Source: Kribbella soli
GTDB lineage: Bacteria > Actinomycetota > Actinomycetes > Propionibacteriales > Kribbellaceae
Length of the DNA stretch: 64,000 bases
Assembly (NCBI RefSeq): GCF_004331345.1
Contig: NZ_SJJZ01000002.1
Coordinates: 806,001 to 870,000 of the forward strand
Direction of reading: 5' to 3'
Part shown: in pieces, positions 25,016 to 32,422 of the stretch
How positions within the stretch are numbered: position 1 is the first letter of the stretch
Layout of the letters: each line of letters begins with the position of its first letter
Made by a program: the position numbers and the translations under genes
Notes under the pieces: generated by a model
What the model was told of the DNA's origin: nothing
Seen by the model: the letters and a program-made list of their open reading frames with translations, nothing else
Databases searched by the model: none

Positions 25016-26284
25016 ATGTCGCACGTGACAGAAACCGGTCGGCTGAGTCTCGCGCAAGGTACGGCGTTGTACATCGGAGCCGTACTGGCGACGGGTGTCA
25101 TCGCGCTGCCGGCACTCGCCGCCGAGGTGGCAGGCCCCGCGTCGTTGCTGGCCTGGTTGGGCCTGGCAGTGGTATCCGCTCCGCTGGCAGCCACCTTCGC
25201 CGCGCTCGGTGCGCGCTATCCGGATTCGGGTGGCATCGCGACGTACGCGCGACTGGCCTTCGGCGAGCGGGCAGCGGCGATCGTCGGCTGGTGCTTCTAC
25301 CTTTCCGTCCCGGTCGGCGGTCCCGCCGCCGCACTGTGGGCAGGTGGGTACGTCGAAGCAGCGCTGGGCGGCGGACGGGGCGTCGTCTTCGCAACCATGC
25401 TGGCGCTCCTGGCGGTCGTGCCGGCTGCCAACGCCTTCGGTATCGAGGTGACCGGACGGGTCCAGATCGGCCTCGCCGGGCTGCTGACGCTCTTCCTGGG
25501 CCTCGCGGTCGCGCTCTCGCTGCCGCACGCCGACCTGTCCAACCTGCAGCCTTTCGCACCGCACGGTTGGCAGGCGATCGGCCCTGCCGCCGCGCTCCTG
25601 GTCTGGAGCTTCGTCGGCTGGGAAACGGTCACCTACCTCACCGCCGAGTTCCGCCACCCGGCCCGCGACGTACCGCGGGCAACTGCGATCGCGGTGATCG
25701 TGGTCGGCGTGATCTACCTCAGTGTCGCCTTCGCCACCATCACGGTGCTGGGCCCGCGGGCCGCCGACACCGACGCGCCACTCGGCGATCTACTAGCGAT
25801 CGGCCTTGGCGGTAACGCCCGGGTGCTGGCCGCGGCGGCCGCCCTCCTCCTCACCTTCGGTGCGATGAACGCGTACTACGCGGGCGCGTCCAAGCTCGGC
25901 GCCGCCCTGGCCCGCGACGGCGCTCTGCCCGCCTGGCTGTCCCGTGGCAGCTCTGCGGGCGTGGTCCCACGCCGCAGTCTCGCCGTGCTGAGCGTGCTGT
26001 CGATGGTGACTGCCGTGATCGTGGTGGTGGCAGGACTCGAGCCGCAGTCGCTGGTCCTGCTCACCACTGGGCTGTTCGTGACCGTGTACGCCGTCGGCGT
26101 CGCCGCGGCAGTCAAGTTGCTGCCGCGACGCAGCCGCGCGCGTCTCGCCGCGCTCGTCGCGCAGGGAGCCGTCGTGGTCCTGCTCCTGATGGCCGGGGTC
26201 TACCTGCTCTGGCCGGCGCTCGTCAGCGTGGCGGCGCTGCTCTACCTGAAGCTGTCGCGCCCACGGGTTCAGCGACGTCCGTAG
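25016..26284 (+). CDS. APC-family amino acid permease/exporter
   Basis: A 422-residue membrane protein of the amino acid-polyamine-organocation superfamily, similar in layout to YjeH-type methionine/branched-chain exporters. TALYIGAVLATGVIALPALA carries the unwound helix 1 with the GxG-type substrate loop, and ARYPDSGGIATYARLAFG is the family's loop 2-3. About ten to twelve hydrophobic stretches fill the rest. It starts 18 bases after the AsnRS-like gene, in the same operon. It may export or import an amino-acid-like pathway compound. GTG at 25025 is an alternative start. Its 3' end overlaps the opposite-strand protease gene by 16 bases. Confidence 0.8.
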   Translation: MSHVTETGRLSLAQGTALYIGAVLATGVIALPALAAEVAGPASLLAWLGLAVVSAPLAATFAALGARYPDSGGIATYARLAFGERAAAIVGWCFYLSVPVGGPAAALWAGGYVEAALGGGRGVVFATMLALLAVVPAANAFGIEVTGRVQIGLAGLLTLFLGLAVALSLPHADLSNLQPFAPHGWQAIGPAAALLVWSFVGWETVTYLTAEFRHPARDVPRATAIAVIVVGVIYLSVAFATITVLGPRAADTDAPLGDLLAIGLGGNARVLAAAAALLLTFGAMNAYYAGASKLGAALARDGALPAWLSRGSSAGVVPRRSLAVLSVLSMVTAVIVVVAGLEPQSLVLLTTGLFVTVYAVGVAAAVKLLPRRSRARLAALVAQGAVVVLLLMAGVYLLWPALVSVAALLYLKLSRPRVQRRP

Positions 26285-27279
26285 AGCGCCCGCAGGCCGA
26301 GTACATCGCCACGGCCCAAGGTGCGCATGTGCGCGGTGCAGCGTCGTACGCCGGGGTACATCGTCAGGTTGATGTCCTCGGCCGCACTCAGGTTGACGAG
26401 CCCGTAGACGTGGCCCATCTCGTGGGTCAGAACGGACTCCACGTCGTACCGCCACCGGTCCGGATCCGGTGGCTGCGCCGGGTCGCACGCGGCATCGCGG
26501 GACGGGTCGTAGGTCCACTTGTAGTCGCCGCTGTTCATCCGGATGTCGGCCGAGACGGCCTGTGTCACGCCGTGGCGGGTCTCGGCCCAGGTGCAGGTCC
26601 AGGCCAGCGTCGCGTCGAGGAAGCCGCCGGGCAGGTCGCCAGCGTCGATCACGTTGTGGCCGTCGGAGTTACCGCACGTCGTCTGGCCGTCGGCGTAGAC
26701 GAAGTTGCCGCGTACGGCGGTGTGGCCGACCAGGCCGCCGGACGCGGCAGTATCGCCTCGCATCCCGCAGGTGTTGCGGCCCCTGGTCATATTGGCCGTG
26801 GACCTGCGGGCGGCCGCGTCGAAGTCGGCCTGACTGCCGTTGGTGAGGGCCGTTCCCTTGGTGGTTCGGAACAGCCATGGCCGGTACCACTTGTACGGGC
26901 GGAGGAGGTAGCTGTCTCGCTCGCACGCTCCCGGACCGGGCAGATCCGGGAACCGGTCCCGCACAACCTGCACGCCGGTCGTCACCACCCCTCCGGCGTC
27001 AGTGGTCAGGCTGTAGGTCCGTGCCTCGTTCGGGTACAGCATGTCCAGGGTGACGCTGCTACCCGGCTGTTGCACCTGGAGCGGTACACCGTCCCCGGCG
27101 TCGACGAATCGGCCGACGGCGCCGCACTCGATCGCGGTGCGCGACGCCAGGTCGCTCACCCTCAGCACACCTCGTGGCAAGCCGCATGGATCGGTCGCGA
27201 CGGCGGCGGCCGGCTGCGGGATCGAACCGACGCCGAGCGTCAGGCTGATCAAGATCGTGACTGCACGCGTGGATTTCAT
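26269..27279 (-). CDS. secreted metzincin-like metalloprotease with atypical third ligand
   Basis: A 336-residue exported protein. The ATG at 27279 follows AAGGGGGGACCACC. The N-terminus (MKSTRAVTILISLTLGVG...AAAVA) is a Sec signal peptide. Near the C-terminus VLTHEMGHVYGLVN gives HExxHxxGxxN: the usual third zinc ligand His is Asn, while a Met-turn-like NLTMYPGV and GDVLGLRALYG follow as in matrixin-like peptidases. Activity therefore needs proof. Several cysteines suggest extracellular disulphides. It sits inside the biosynthetic cluster on the opposite strand and may be unrelated to it. Confidence 0.75.
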   Translation of the reverse strand: MKSTRAVTILISLTLGVGSIPQPAAAVATDPCGLPRGVLRVSDLASRTAIECGAVGRFVDAGDGVPLQVQQPGSSVTLDMLYPNEARTYSLTTDAGGVVTTGVQVVRDRFPDLPGPGACERDSYLLRPYKWYRPWLFRTTKGTALTNGSQADFDAAARRSTANMTRGRNTCGMRGDTAASGGLVGHTAVRGNFVYADGQTTCGNSDGHNVIDAGDLPGGFLDATLAWTCTWAETRHGVTQAVSADIRMNSGDYKWTYDPSRDAACDPAQPPDPDRWRYDVESVLTHEMGHVYGLVNLSAAEDINLTMYPGVRRCTAHMRTLGRGDVLGLRALYGRR

Positions 27280-27342
27280 GGTGGTCCCCCCTTGAACCGG
27301 CAATCGCTCCTACGCGGTAGAGGGACCGGACGACGCCGAGTG

Positions 27343-27355
27343 ATACGGGCCGTAT
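27343..27355. promoter_or_regulatory. perfect palindrome in divergent protease/FMN-enzyme gap
   Basis: ATACGG-G-CCGTAT is a perfect 13-base palindrome 16 bases upstream of the FMN-enzyme start, in a 92-base divergent gap. It could be an operator. No regulator can be assigned. Confidence 0.35.
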
Positions 27356-27371
27356 TTTCGCCGTACCAACG

Positions 27372-28694
27372 ATGCCTCTTCCGGTCAGAAGCCGACCGAA
27401 GGAGCGCATCCTGTACGCCGAGGGGTTCCCCGAAGCCGCGATCCGCCGCCGCGCGCGGGCCGGCGCCGCCGACGCATTCCCGTCCCCGGACGACTACGGG
27501 CAAGTATTGTTCGGCGCCGACCCCGACTGTCCTGCTGCGGCGGACGATCTCCTTGACCGCCTGCGGCTGGTGCCGCCGGTCTTCGTGCCGCAGCGGCTGG
27601 CCCAACTCGTCGAACTGGCCCGGGAGCCGATGTACCGGGATGTGCGGCTGGAGACGACGATCGGCGGGTTCCGGTCCGCGTTGCCTTTGTACGTCTCGGC
27701 GTTCGGCTCGACGGAGGCGGCAAGCGTCGCACTCGGCCTGGCCGCCGGCCGTCAGGCCGGACGTCTCGGTATCCCGATGGTCATCGGCGAGAACGTGATG
27801 CCGGTCAACAGCTACGGGCGGCTCGAGGCCGACGCGGAACGCTCGCTGCTCGGCCGGATCCGCGCGTACCAGGCCGAGGCGCTGGACGGGTACGGCGGCA
27901 TCGTCGTCCAGCAGAGCACCGAAGACGCCGACGCCGAGGTGTGGAACCTCGTGTACAGCGATCCGAACGTCCTGCCGTTGCTGGAGTCCGGGCGGCTCGC
28001 GTTCGAGCTCAAGGTCGGGCAGGGCGCCAAACCCGGGCTGGGCGGGATGACGCTGGTCGGTGCGGAGGCCGCCGAACGGCTGGCCGATGCCTACCTCCTC
28101 GACCCGGTCCTCGGCGGCGACCGGGTCCTGCGCAGCAGCAGCCCTGGCACCTTCACCGAGGAGATCCTGCGGCAACAGATCCGCCTGATGCGCAACAACT
28201 ATCCACGGGCCAAGGTGTGGGTGAAACTGCCGCCCGCACGGGACGTTTCGACGGCAGCGCAGGTGGCCTGGGCGGCCGGCGCGGACGCGGTGTCCGTCGA
28301 CGGCGCCGAGGCAGGTACCGGCTGGGCTCCGCGGGCCTTCCTTCGCCATGTCGGGCTTCCCTTGGGCGAGTGCCTGCTGCGGATCGGGCACGATCGAGCG
28401 CCCTCCGACCCGTCCTGCCTGCTGGCTTCCGGCCGGATGTGGGAAGGCGCGCGCGTCGCCAAGTGCCTGGCCCTCGGCGCGAACGCGGCCGGACTGGGCC
28501 GGGCCGCGCTCCTCGCGGTTGACACCGACCCCGACCACGGGCTCGTCAACCTCGTCGAGTGCCTCGCACTGGAGTTGCAGTTCCTCGTCAGCGCTCTTGG
28601 CAAGTACCACGTGCAGGCACTCGATCCGGAAGATCTCTGGAGCCCTACGCCAGCGTCGTCCTGGGCGACAGGGATCGGCTCCGGTCCAGCTTGA
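27372..28694 (+). CDS. FMN-binding glutamate-synthase-domain-like oxidoreductase
   Basis: A 440-residue TIM-barrel protein related to the FMN domain of glutamate synthase (GltB). Family stretches are YVSAFGSTEAASVALGLAAG, FELKVGQGAKPGLGGM, WVKLPPARD and AVSVDGAEAGTGWAPRAF (about residue 305), then GRMWEGARVAKCLALGANAAG. The segment that in GltB carries the 3Fe-4S cysteines (CHLNTCPVGVA type) is absent, and so are the amidotransferase domain and the NADPH subunit. It should bind FMN and oxidise or reduce a small substrate by itself or with an unknown partner. It is in the cluster, so an imine/hydrazone redox step is possible (inference). Its 3' end overlaps the SARP gene by 50 bases, tail to tail. 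Confidence 0.78.
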   Translation: MPLPVRSRPKERILYAEGFPEAAIRRRARAGAADAFPSPDDYGQVLFGADPDCPAAADDLLDRLRLVPPVFVPQRLAQLVELAREPMYRDVRLETTIGGFRSALPLYVSAFGSTEAASVALGLAAGRQAGRLGIPMVIGENVMPVNSYGRLEADAERSLLGRIRAYQAEALDGYGGIVVQQSTEDADAEVWNLVYSDPNVLPLLESGRLAFELKVGQGAKPGLGGMTLVGAEAAERLADAYLLDPVLGGDRVLRSSSPGTFTEEILRQQIRLMRNNYPRAKVWVKLPPARDVSTAAQVAWAAGADAVSVDGAEAGTGWAPRAFLRHVGLPLGECLLRIGHDRAPSDPSCLLASGRMWEGARVAKCLALGANAAGLGRAALLAVDTDPDHGLVNLVECLALELQFLVSALGKYHVQALDPEDLWSPTPASSWATGIGSGPA

Positions 28695-29484
28695 AGATGT
28701 CTGCCACAACCCTGCGCGGATCGGCTCCGATCTGCCGACTGCGTACCAGGTCCACCAGCTCCGCGGTGGGCTCGACACCGATTTCGCTGGCCAGGCTCCG
28801 CTGGAAGAACTCGAGCCGGCGGATCGCCTCGACCACATTGTCCTCGGCGAGATGAACCTCGATCAGGACCCGGGTCGCGCTCTCCCGCAGCGGTTCCAGT
28901 CGTACGGCGGCCATGGCTGCCTCGATCGCCTCGGCGTACCGGCCGGAACAGGTCAGCTGCTGGGCCGTCAGCTCGAGCGCGTGCAACTGCAGCTGGCGCA
29001 GGCGTTCCCGCCCCAGCAGGACCCAGTCGTCGTACCAGCCGGGGAGCAGCTCGCCCATCGCGGCGAGGGTCGGCAGGAGCCCTTGGTCGGCGCCGCACTC
29101 GCCGTCGTGGAGCACGCGGCGAATGGCGATGATGAGTGTGTTCACGTCGACGTCGACGGACTCGTCGACGCGCAGCGTCTCGTCACCGGTGATGAGGGGC
29201 CGTGGACTCAGCTGGCGGAGCCGCCACAGCGCCGTACGCAGGCAGGCCTGCGCTTTGGAGTCCGACACCTCCGGCCAGAGAGTGCCGGCCACCTCGGCAC
29301 GGCTGGAACGCCCGCGCAGCGCGACGAACGCCACCACGCGGCGCGCACTGAGCGGGATCGACAAGGTCTGTTGACCGTCGACGACCCAGAAGCCGTCGAG
29401 CATGCGGAGCCGCACCGATCGGTGAACTCCGGCAGGCGGGATGTCCGGATCAGGATCGTCCGCCGCTACGGGCCGAGCGCGCAT
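28645..29484 (-). CDS. SARP-family transcriptional activator (BTAD)
   Basis: A 279-residue Streptomyces-antibiotic-regulatory-protein-type activator. The N-terminal half (VRLRMLDGFWVVDGQ, SARRVVAFVALRG, RTALWRLRQL) is the OmpR-like winged helix. The rest (LLPGWYDDWVLLGRERLRQLQLHALE, YAEAIEAAMAAVRLEPLRESA) is the helical BTAD domain. Proteins of this type recruit RNA polymerase at direct-repeat sites in antibiotic clusters, so this is the likely pathway-specific regulator. The divergent gap to the ATP-grasp gene holds TCGRGNN-type repeats that may be its binding site. Confidence 0.9.
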   Translation of the reverse strand: MRARPVAADDPDPDIPPAGVHRSVRLRMLDGFWVVDGQQTLSIPLSARRVVAFVALRGRSSRAEVAGTLWPEVSDSKAQACLRTALWRLRQLSPRPLITGDETLRVDESVDVDVNTLIIAIRRVLHDGECGADQGLLPTLAAMGELLPGWYDDWVLLGRERLRQLQLHALELTAQQLTCSGRYAEAIEAAMAAVRLEPLRESATRVLIEVHLAEDNVVEAIRRLEFFQRSLASEIGVEPTAELVDLVRSRQIGADPRRVVADIFKLDRSRSLSPRTTLA

Positions 29485-29531
29485 CTATCGATCTCCCCCC
29501 ACTGGGTAGGAATCCTCAAGACCCGCCCAGT

Positions 29532-29603
29532 TCGGGAAACCTTCGACTACCTCGAGAAGTATCGGGCGGGCGGGCCCTGTCGTACAGGTATCGCGACTTC
29601 TCG
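29532..29603. promoter_or_regulatory. candidate SARP operator and inverted repeat
   Basis: Heptamers TCGGGAA (29532), TCGACTA (29543), TCGAGAA (29552) and TCGGGCG (29562) are spaced 11, 9 and 10 bases. SARP sites are usually TCGAGNN direct repeats 11 bases apart, so this is an imperfect but suggestive match. The same stretch contains an inverted repeat, CGAGAAGT (29553) with ACTTCTCG (29596). The rest of the 282-base gap between the SARP and ATP-grasp genes shows no clear sigma-70 promoter to me. Confidence 0.4.
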
Positions 29604-29766
29604 TTCGGTTGCTCCCGAGCTACCTTCCCGTGAAGGTAGAGCCGTCACCTGTTTGAGTACAAGCGGTTGGCGCGACGGATATCCCGCACCTGCAAACGCG
29701 GTAGGTGTATCACCCACACCGGATCAGCCCCTCTCGTTCGTCAGTGACGGCTCCCGGGAGGTTGGC

Positions 29767-31050
29767 GTGAACGACAAGACCGACGGTGTCGTGCTGCAGT
29801 TGGGCAGTGGCTTCCAGCCGTACCGGGAGTACTTGATCCGAGGTGCAGCCGCGCGCAGCCCGCTCTGGCTGATCGACGACGAGCCGGCCACCTGGCAGAC
29901 GCCGTACATTGCCGGCAGCTCTGTGGTCGTCCCTCTCGAGGGAGCCGGCCTGGTACTCGACCACGACGGTTTGCTCGCGGCCGCCGAGGCTGTCGCCCGT
30001 ACGCACGGGGTCCGCGGCGTCTTCACGTACGACGAACCGTCGGTGATCACCACCGCCCTGGTTGCGGAGCGACTCGGGCTGCCGGGCCTGACCGCACGGG
30101 GTGCGCAGGGTTGTCGCGACAAGGTGCGGACCAGAGAGGCGCTCACCGCTGCCGGTCTGCCGCAACCGAGGTTCGCGGTGGCCGCAACGGCTGCCGAGGC
30201 CGCCACCGCGGCTGCGGACATCGGCTATCCGGTCGTGGTCAAACCGCGCGGTATGGCGGCGAGCATCGGCGTCGCCGTGGTCAGCGATTCGGCCGGCATC
30301 ACCGACGCGTTCGAACGCGCTGACAGCTCCAGCCGGAACGGTCCGGCCGAGTATCACGGCGGAGCGCTGATCGAGGAGCTGGTCGACGGTCCGGAGATCA
30401 GCGTCGACGGTGCTGTGGTGGCAGGCGAGTACCTGCCGTTCTGCGTCGCCCACAAGCAGCTCGGCGAACCGCCGTACTTCGAGGAGGTCGGCCACCTCGT
30501 CGACGGGGCGGACCCGTTGCTGGACGACCCCGAGTTGCGCGAGCTGCTCCGGGCAGCGCACGAGGCGATCGGTGCGCCGTACGGCATCACCCACACCGAG
30601 ATCCGGTTCAGCTCCCGCGGACCGGTGGTGATCGAGATCAACGGCCGGCTCGGCGGTGACCTGATCCCGTACCTGGGCAAGCTGGCCACCGGCATCGACC
30701 CCGGTGCGGTCCTGGTCGACGTGGCGCGGGGCACCCGTCCTCGGCTGGATCCTGATCACCGGACCTGCGTCGGGATCCGGTTCTGCTACCCACCCGAGGA
30801 CTGCCGCGTCGTGGAGATCACCGTCCCCGAGCCGGGGTCGGCACCGGGCCTGGTGGAGGCCCATCCGATGGTCGGATCCGGGGTGACCGTCCGGCTGCCA
30901 CCGCGAGCGCACATCGGCCGGCACGCGTACGTCGTCTGCAGCGCGGACGATCTCGCCACCTTGGCCGACCGGCTGACCGCCGCGGCCGATCTGGTCCACC
31001 TGAAGTACGACGCGCTGAACGAGCCCGAGTATTCCGGACGGCCCTGGTGA
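29767..31050 (+). CDS. ATP-grasp carboxylate-amine ligase 3
   Basis: A 427-residue ATP-grasp ligase of the BacD/carbamoyl-phosphate-synthase-like group. The GTG at 29767 follows GGGAGG. The N-terminal domain has FTYDEPSVITTALVAERLGLPG, typical of L-amino-acid ligases. Central motifs are YPVVVKPRGMAASIGVAVV (about 155-173, ATP-binding lysine) and GALIEELVDGPEISVDG. The end of the catalytic part is GPVVIEINGRLGGDLIPYL, with the canonical metal Glu and Asn/Arg (EINGRLGG). It probably forms a peptide or hydrazide bond. The second N-hydroxylase gene follows after 22 bases, so they likely work in sequence. Confidence 0.88.
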   Translation: MNDKTDGVVLQLGSGFQPYREYLIRGAAARSPLWLIDDEPATWQTPYIAGSSVVVPLEGAGLVLDHDGLLAAAEAVARTHGVRGVFTYDEPSVITTALVAERLGLPGLTARGAQGCRDKVRTREALTAAGLPQPRFAVAATAAEAATAAADIGYPVVVKPRGMAASIGVAVVSDSAGITDAFERADSSSRNGPAEYHGGALIEELVDGPEISVDGAVVAGEYLPFCVAHKQLGEPPYFEEVGHLVDGADPLLDDPELRELLRAAHEAIGAPYGITHTEIRFSSRGPVVIEINGRLGGDLIPYLGKLATGIDPGAVLVDVARGTRPRLDPDHRTCVGIRFCYPPEDCRVVEITVPEPGSAPGLVEAHPMVGSGVTVRLPPRAHIGRHAYVVCSADDLATLADRLTAAADLVHLKYDALNEPEYSGRPW

Positions 31051-31072
31051 GCCACGACCCATTGGAGTTGCT

Positions 31073-32416
31073 ATGACCAACCACGACGTCGAACTGCTGG
31101 CGATCGGCGCCGGGCCGGCCAACCTCGCACTCGCGGTCGCACTGGAAGAACTCGGCGCCGACGGCCTCGCGGAGAGCTCGCTCCTCATCGAACGCGGGCC
31201 AACGGTCGAGTGGCAACGCGGCCTGCTGCTGCCCTGGACGAAGAGCCAGGTCGCCTTCGCCAAGGACCTGGTGACACTGCGGAACCCACGCAGCAAGTTC
31301 ACCTTCCTGAACTACCTGCGCAGCGTCGGCCGGCTCGACGACTTCATCAACATGGGAAGCTTCACGCCGTACCGCGTCGAGGTCTCCGGTTATCTCCAGT
31401 GGGTGTCGGAATCGCTCCGCAAGGTGCAGCTCCGGCTCGGCTGCGACTGTACGTCGGTCGAACCCGTACGGGATTCCGCCGGCAGCCTGACCGGATGGCT
31501 GACCCGGCTCGCCGACGGCAGCAAGATCTCCAGCCGCTACCTGGTCATCGGCGCCGGGCGCGACCCGTACGTTCCGCCGGAACTCAGCCACCTGCCCGCC
31601 GACCGGCTGATCCACAGCACCCGGTACCGCAGCCGGATCGCGACACTCGACAAGGACCAGCAGTACCGGATCGCAGTGGTCGGTGCGGCGCAGAGCGCGG
31701 CCGAGATGTTCCGGGCAACGCAGCACGACCTGCCGAACAGCGACGTGAGCTGGGTGATGCGGTCGATCGGGCTGCGCGCGTACGACACGAACAAGTTCAC
31801 CAACGAGCTCTACTACCCGTCGTACATCGACAAGTTCTTCGAGGCCCTGCCGGACGGCAAGAAGCAGATCCTGCAGGAGATGCACCTGACGAACTACTCC
31901 GGCGTCGAGAGCGACCTCCTGCAGGAGCTCTACACCGGCCTCTACCTGGATCGGCTGGCCGGCGTCGAGCGGCGGCGGTTGGTGCCGATGACCGACATCA
32001 CCGGTGCCCGCACCGACGGCGACGAGATCGTCCTCGAGCTCACCGACCGCAAGACCGGCGACGTCCACGAGCTCCGCCGGGACCTGGTCTTCCTCGGCAC
32101 CGGATTCGTCCGGGAGATGCCCAGGCTGATCCGCGGGCTCGGTGCGGCGATCGGGCTCGACCGGATCGAGGTCAACCGGCAGTACCGACTGGACCTCGGC
32201 GAGAAGTCGGACGCGGCCTGCTATCTGCAAGGCGTGAACGAGGCGACGCACGGCATCGCCGACTCACTGCTCAGCGTGCTCGGCAACCGGGCCGCGGACA
32301 TCGCCCAGGACATCCTCGTCCATCGTGCCGGCAAGCGAGTCAACGGCGTGCACCGGCCCGGGGCAGAGCGACGTACCGCTGTCTCTGTGCCTGCCGACGG
32401 CGCAGTGCCCGCCTGA
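31073..32416 (+). CDS. L-lysine/L-ornithine N-hydroxylase (SidA/IucD family), copy 2
   Basis: A 447-residue paralogue of the enzyme at 7365-8678. Motifs match one for one: GAGPANLALAVALEEL (FAD), IAVVGAAQSAAEMF (NADPH), DLVFLGTGF and CYLQGVNEATHGIADSLLSVL. Many blocks between them are nearly identical (FTPYRVE, MRSIGL, KFTNE-YYPS), so a duplication within a cluster is likely. A second N-hydroxylase in a hydrazine cluster suggests either another hydroxylated residue (for example ornithine) or a second N-oxidation. It is between an ATP-grasp ligase and an antiporter gene. Confidence 0.88.
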   Translation: MTNHDVELLAIGAGPANLALAVALEELGADGLAESSLLIERGPTVEWQRGLLLPWTKSQVAFAKDLVTLRNPRSKFTFLNYLRSVGRLDDFINMGSFTPYRVEVSGYLQWVSESLRKVQLRLGCDCTSVEPVRDSAGSLTGWLTRLADGSKISSRYLVIGAGRDPYVPPELSHLPADRLIHSTRYRSRIATLDKDQQYRIAVVGAAQSAAEMFRATQHDLPNSDVSWVMRSIGLRAYDTNKFTNELYYPSYIDKFFEALPDGKKQILQEMHLTNYSGVESDLLQELYTGLYLDRLAGVERRRLVPMTDITGARTDGDEIVLELTDRKTGDVHELRRDLVFLGTGFVREMPRLIRGLGAAIGLDRIEVNRQYRLDLGEKSDAACYLQGVNEATHGIADSLLSVLGNRAADIAQDILVHRAGKRVNGVHRPGAERRTAVSVPADGAVPA

Positions 32417-32422
32417 CGGGGC

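Noticed and set aside
28348-31050. A 900-codon open frame running through the SARP region into the ATP-grasp gene
   Set aside because: The first 470 codons are antisense or shadow sequence over the FMN and SARP genes; protein-family similarity and the ribosome site start only at 29767.
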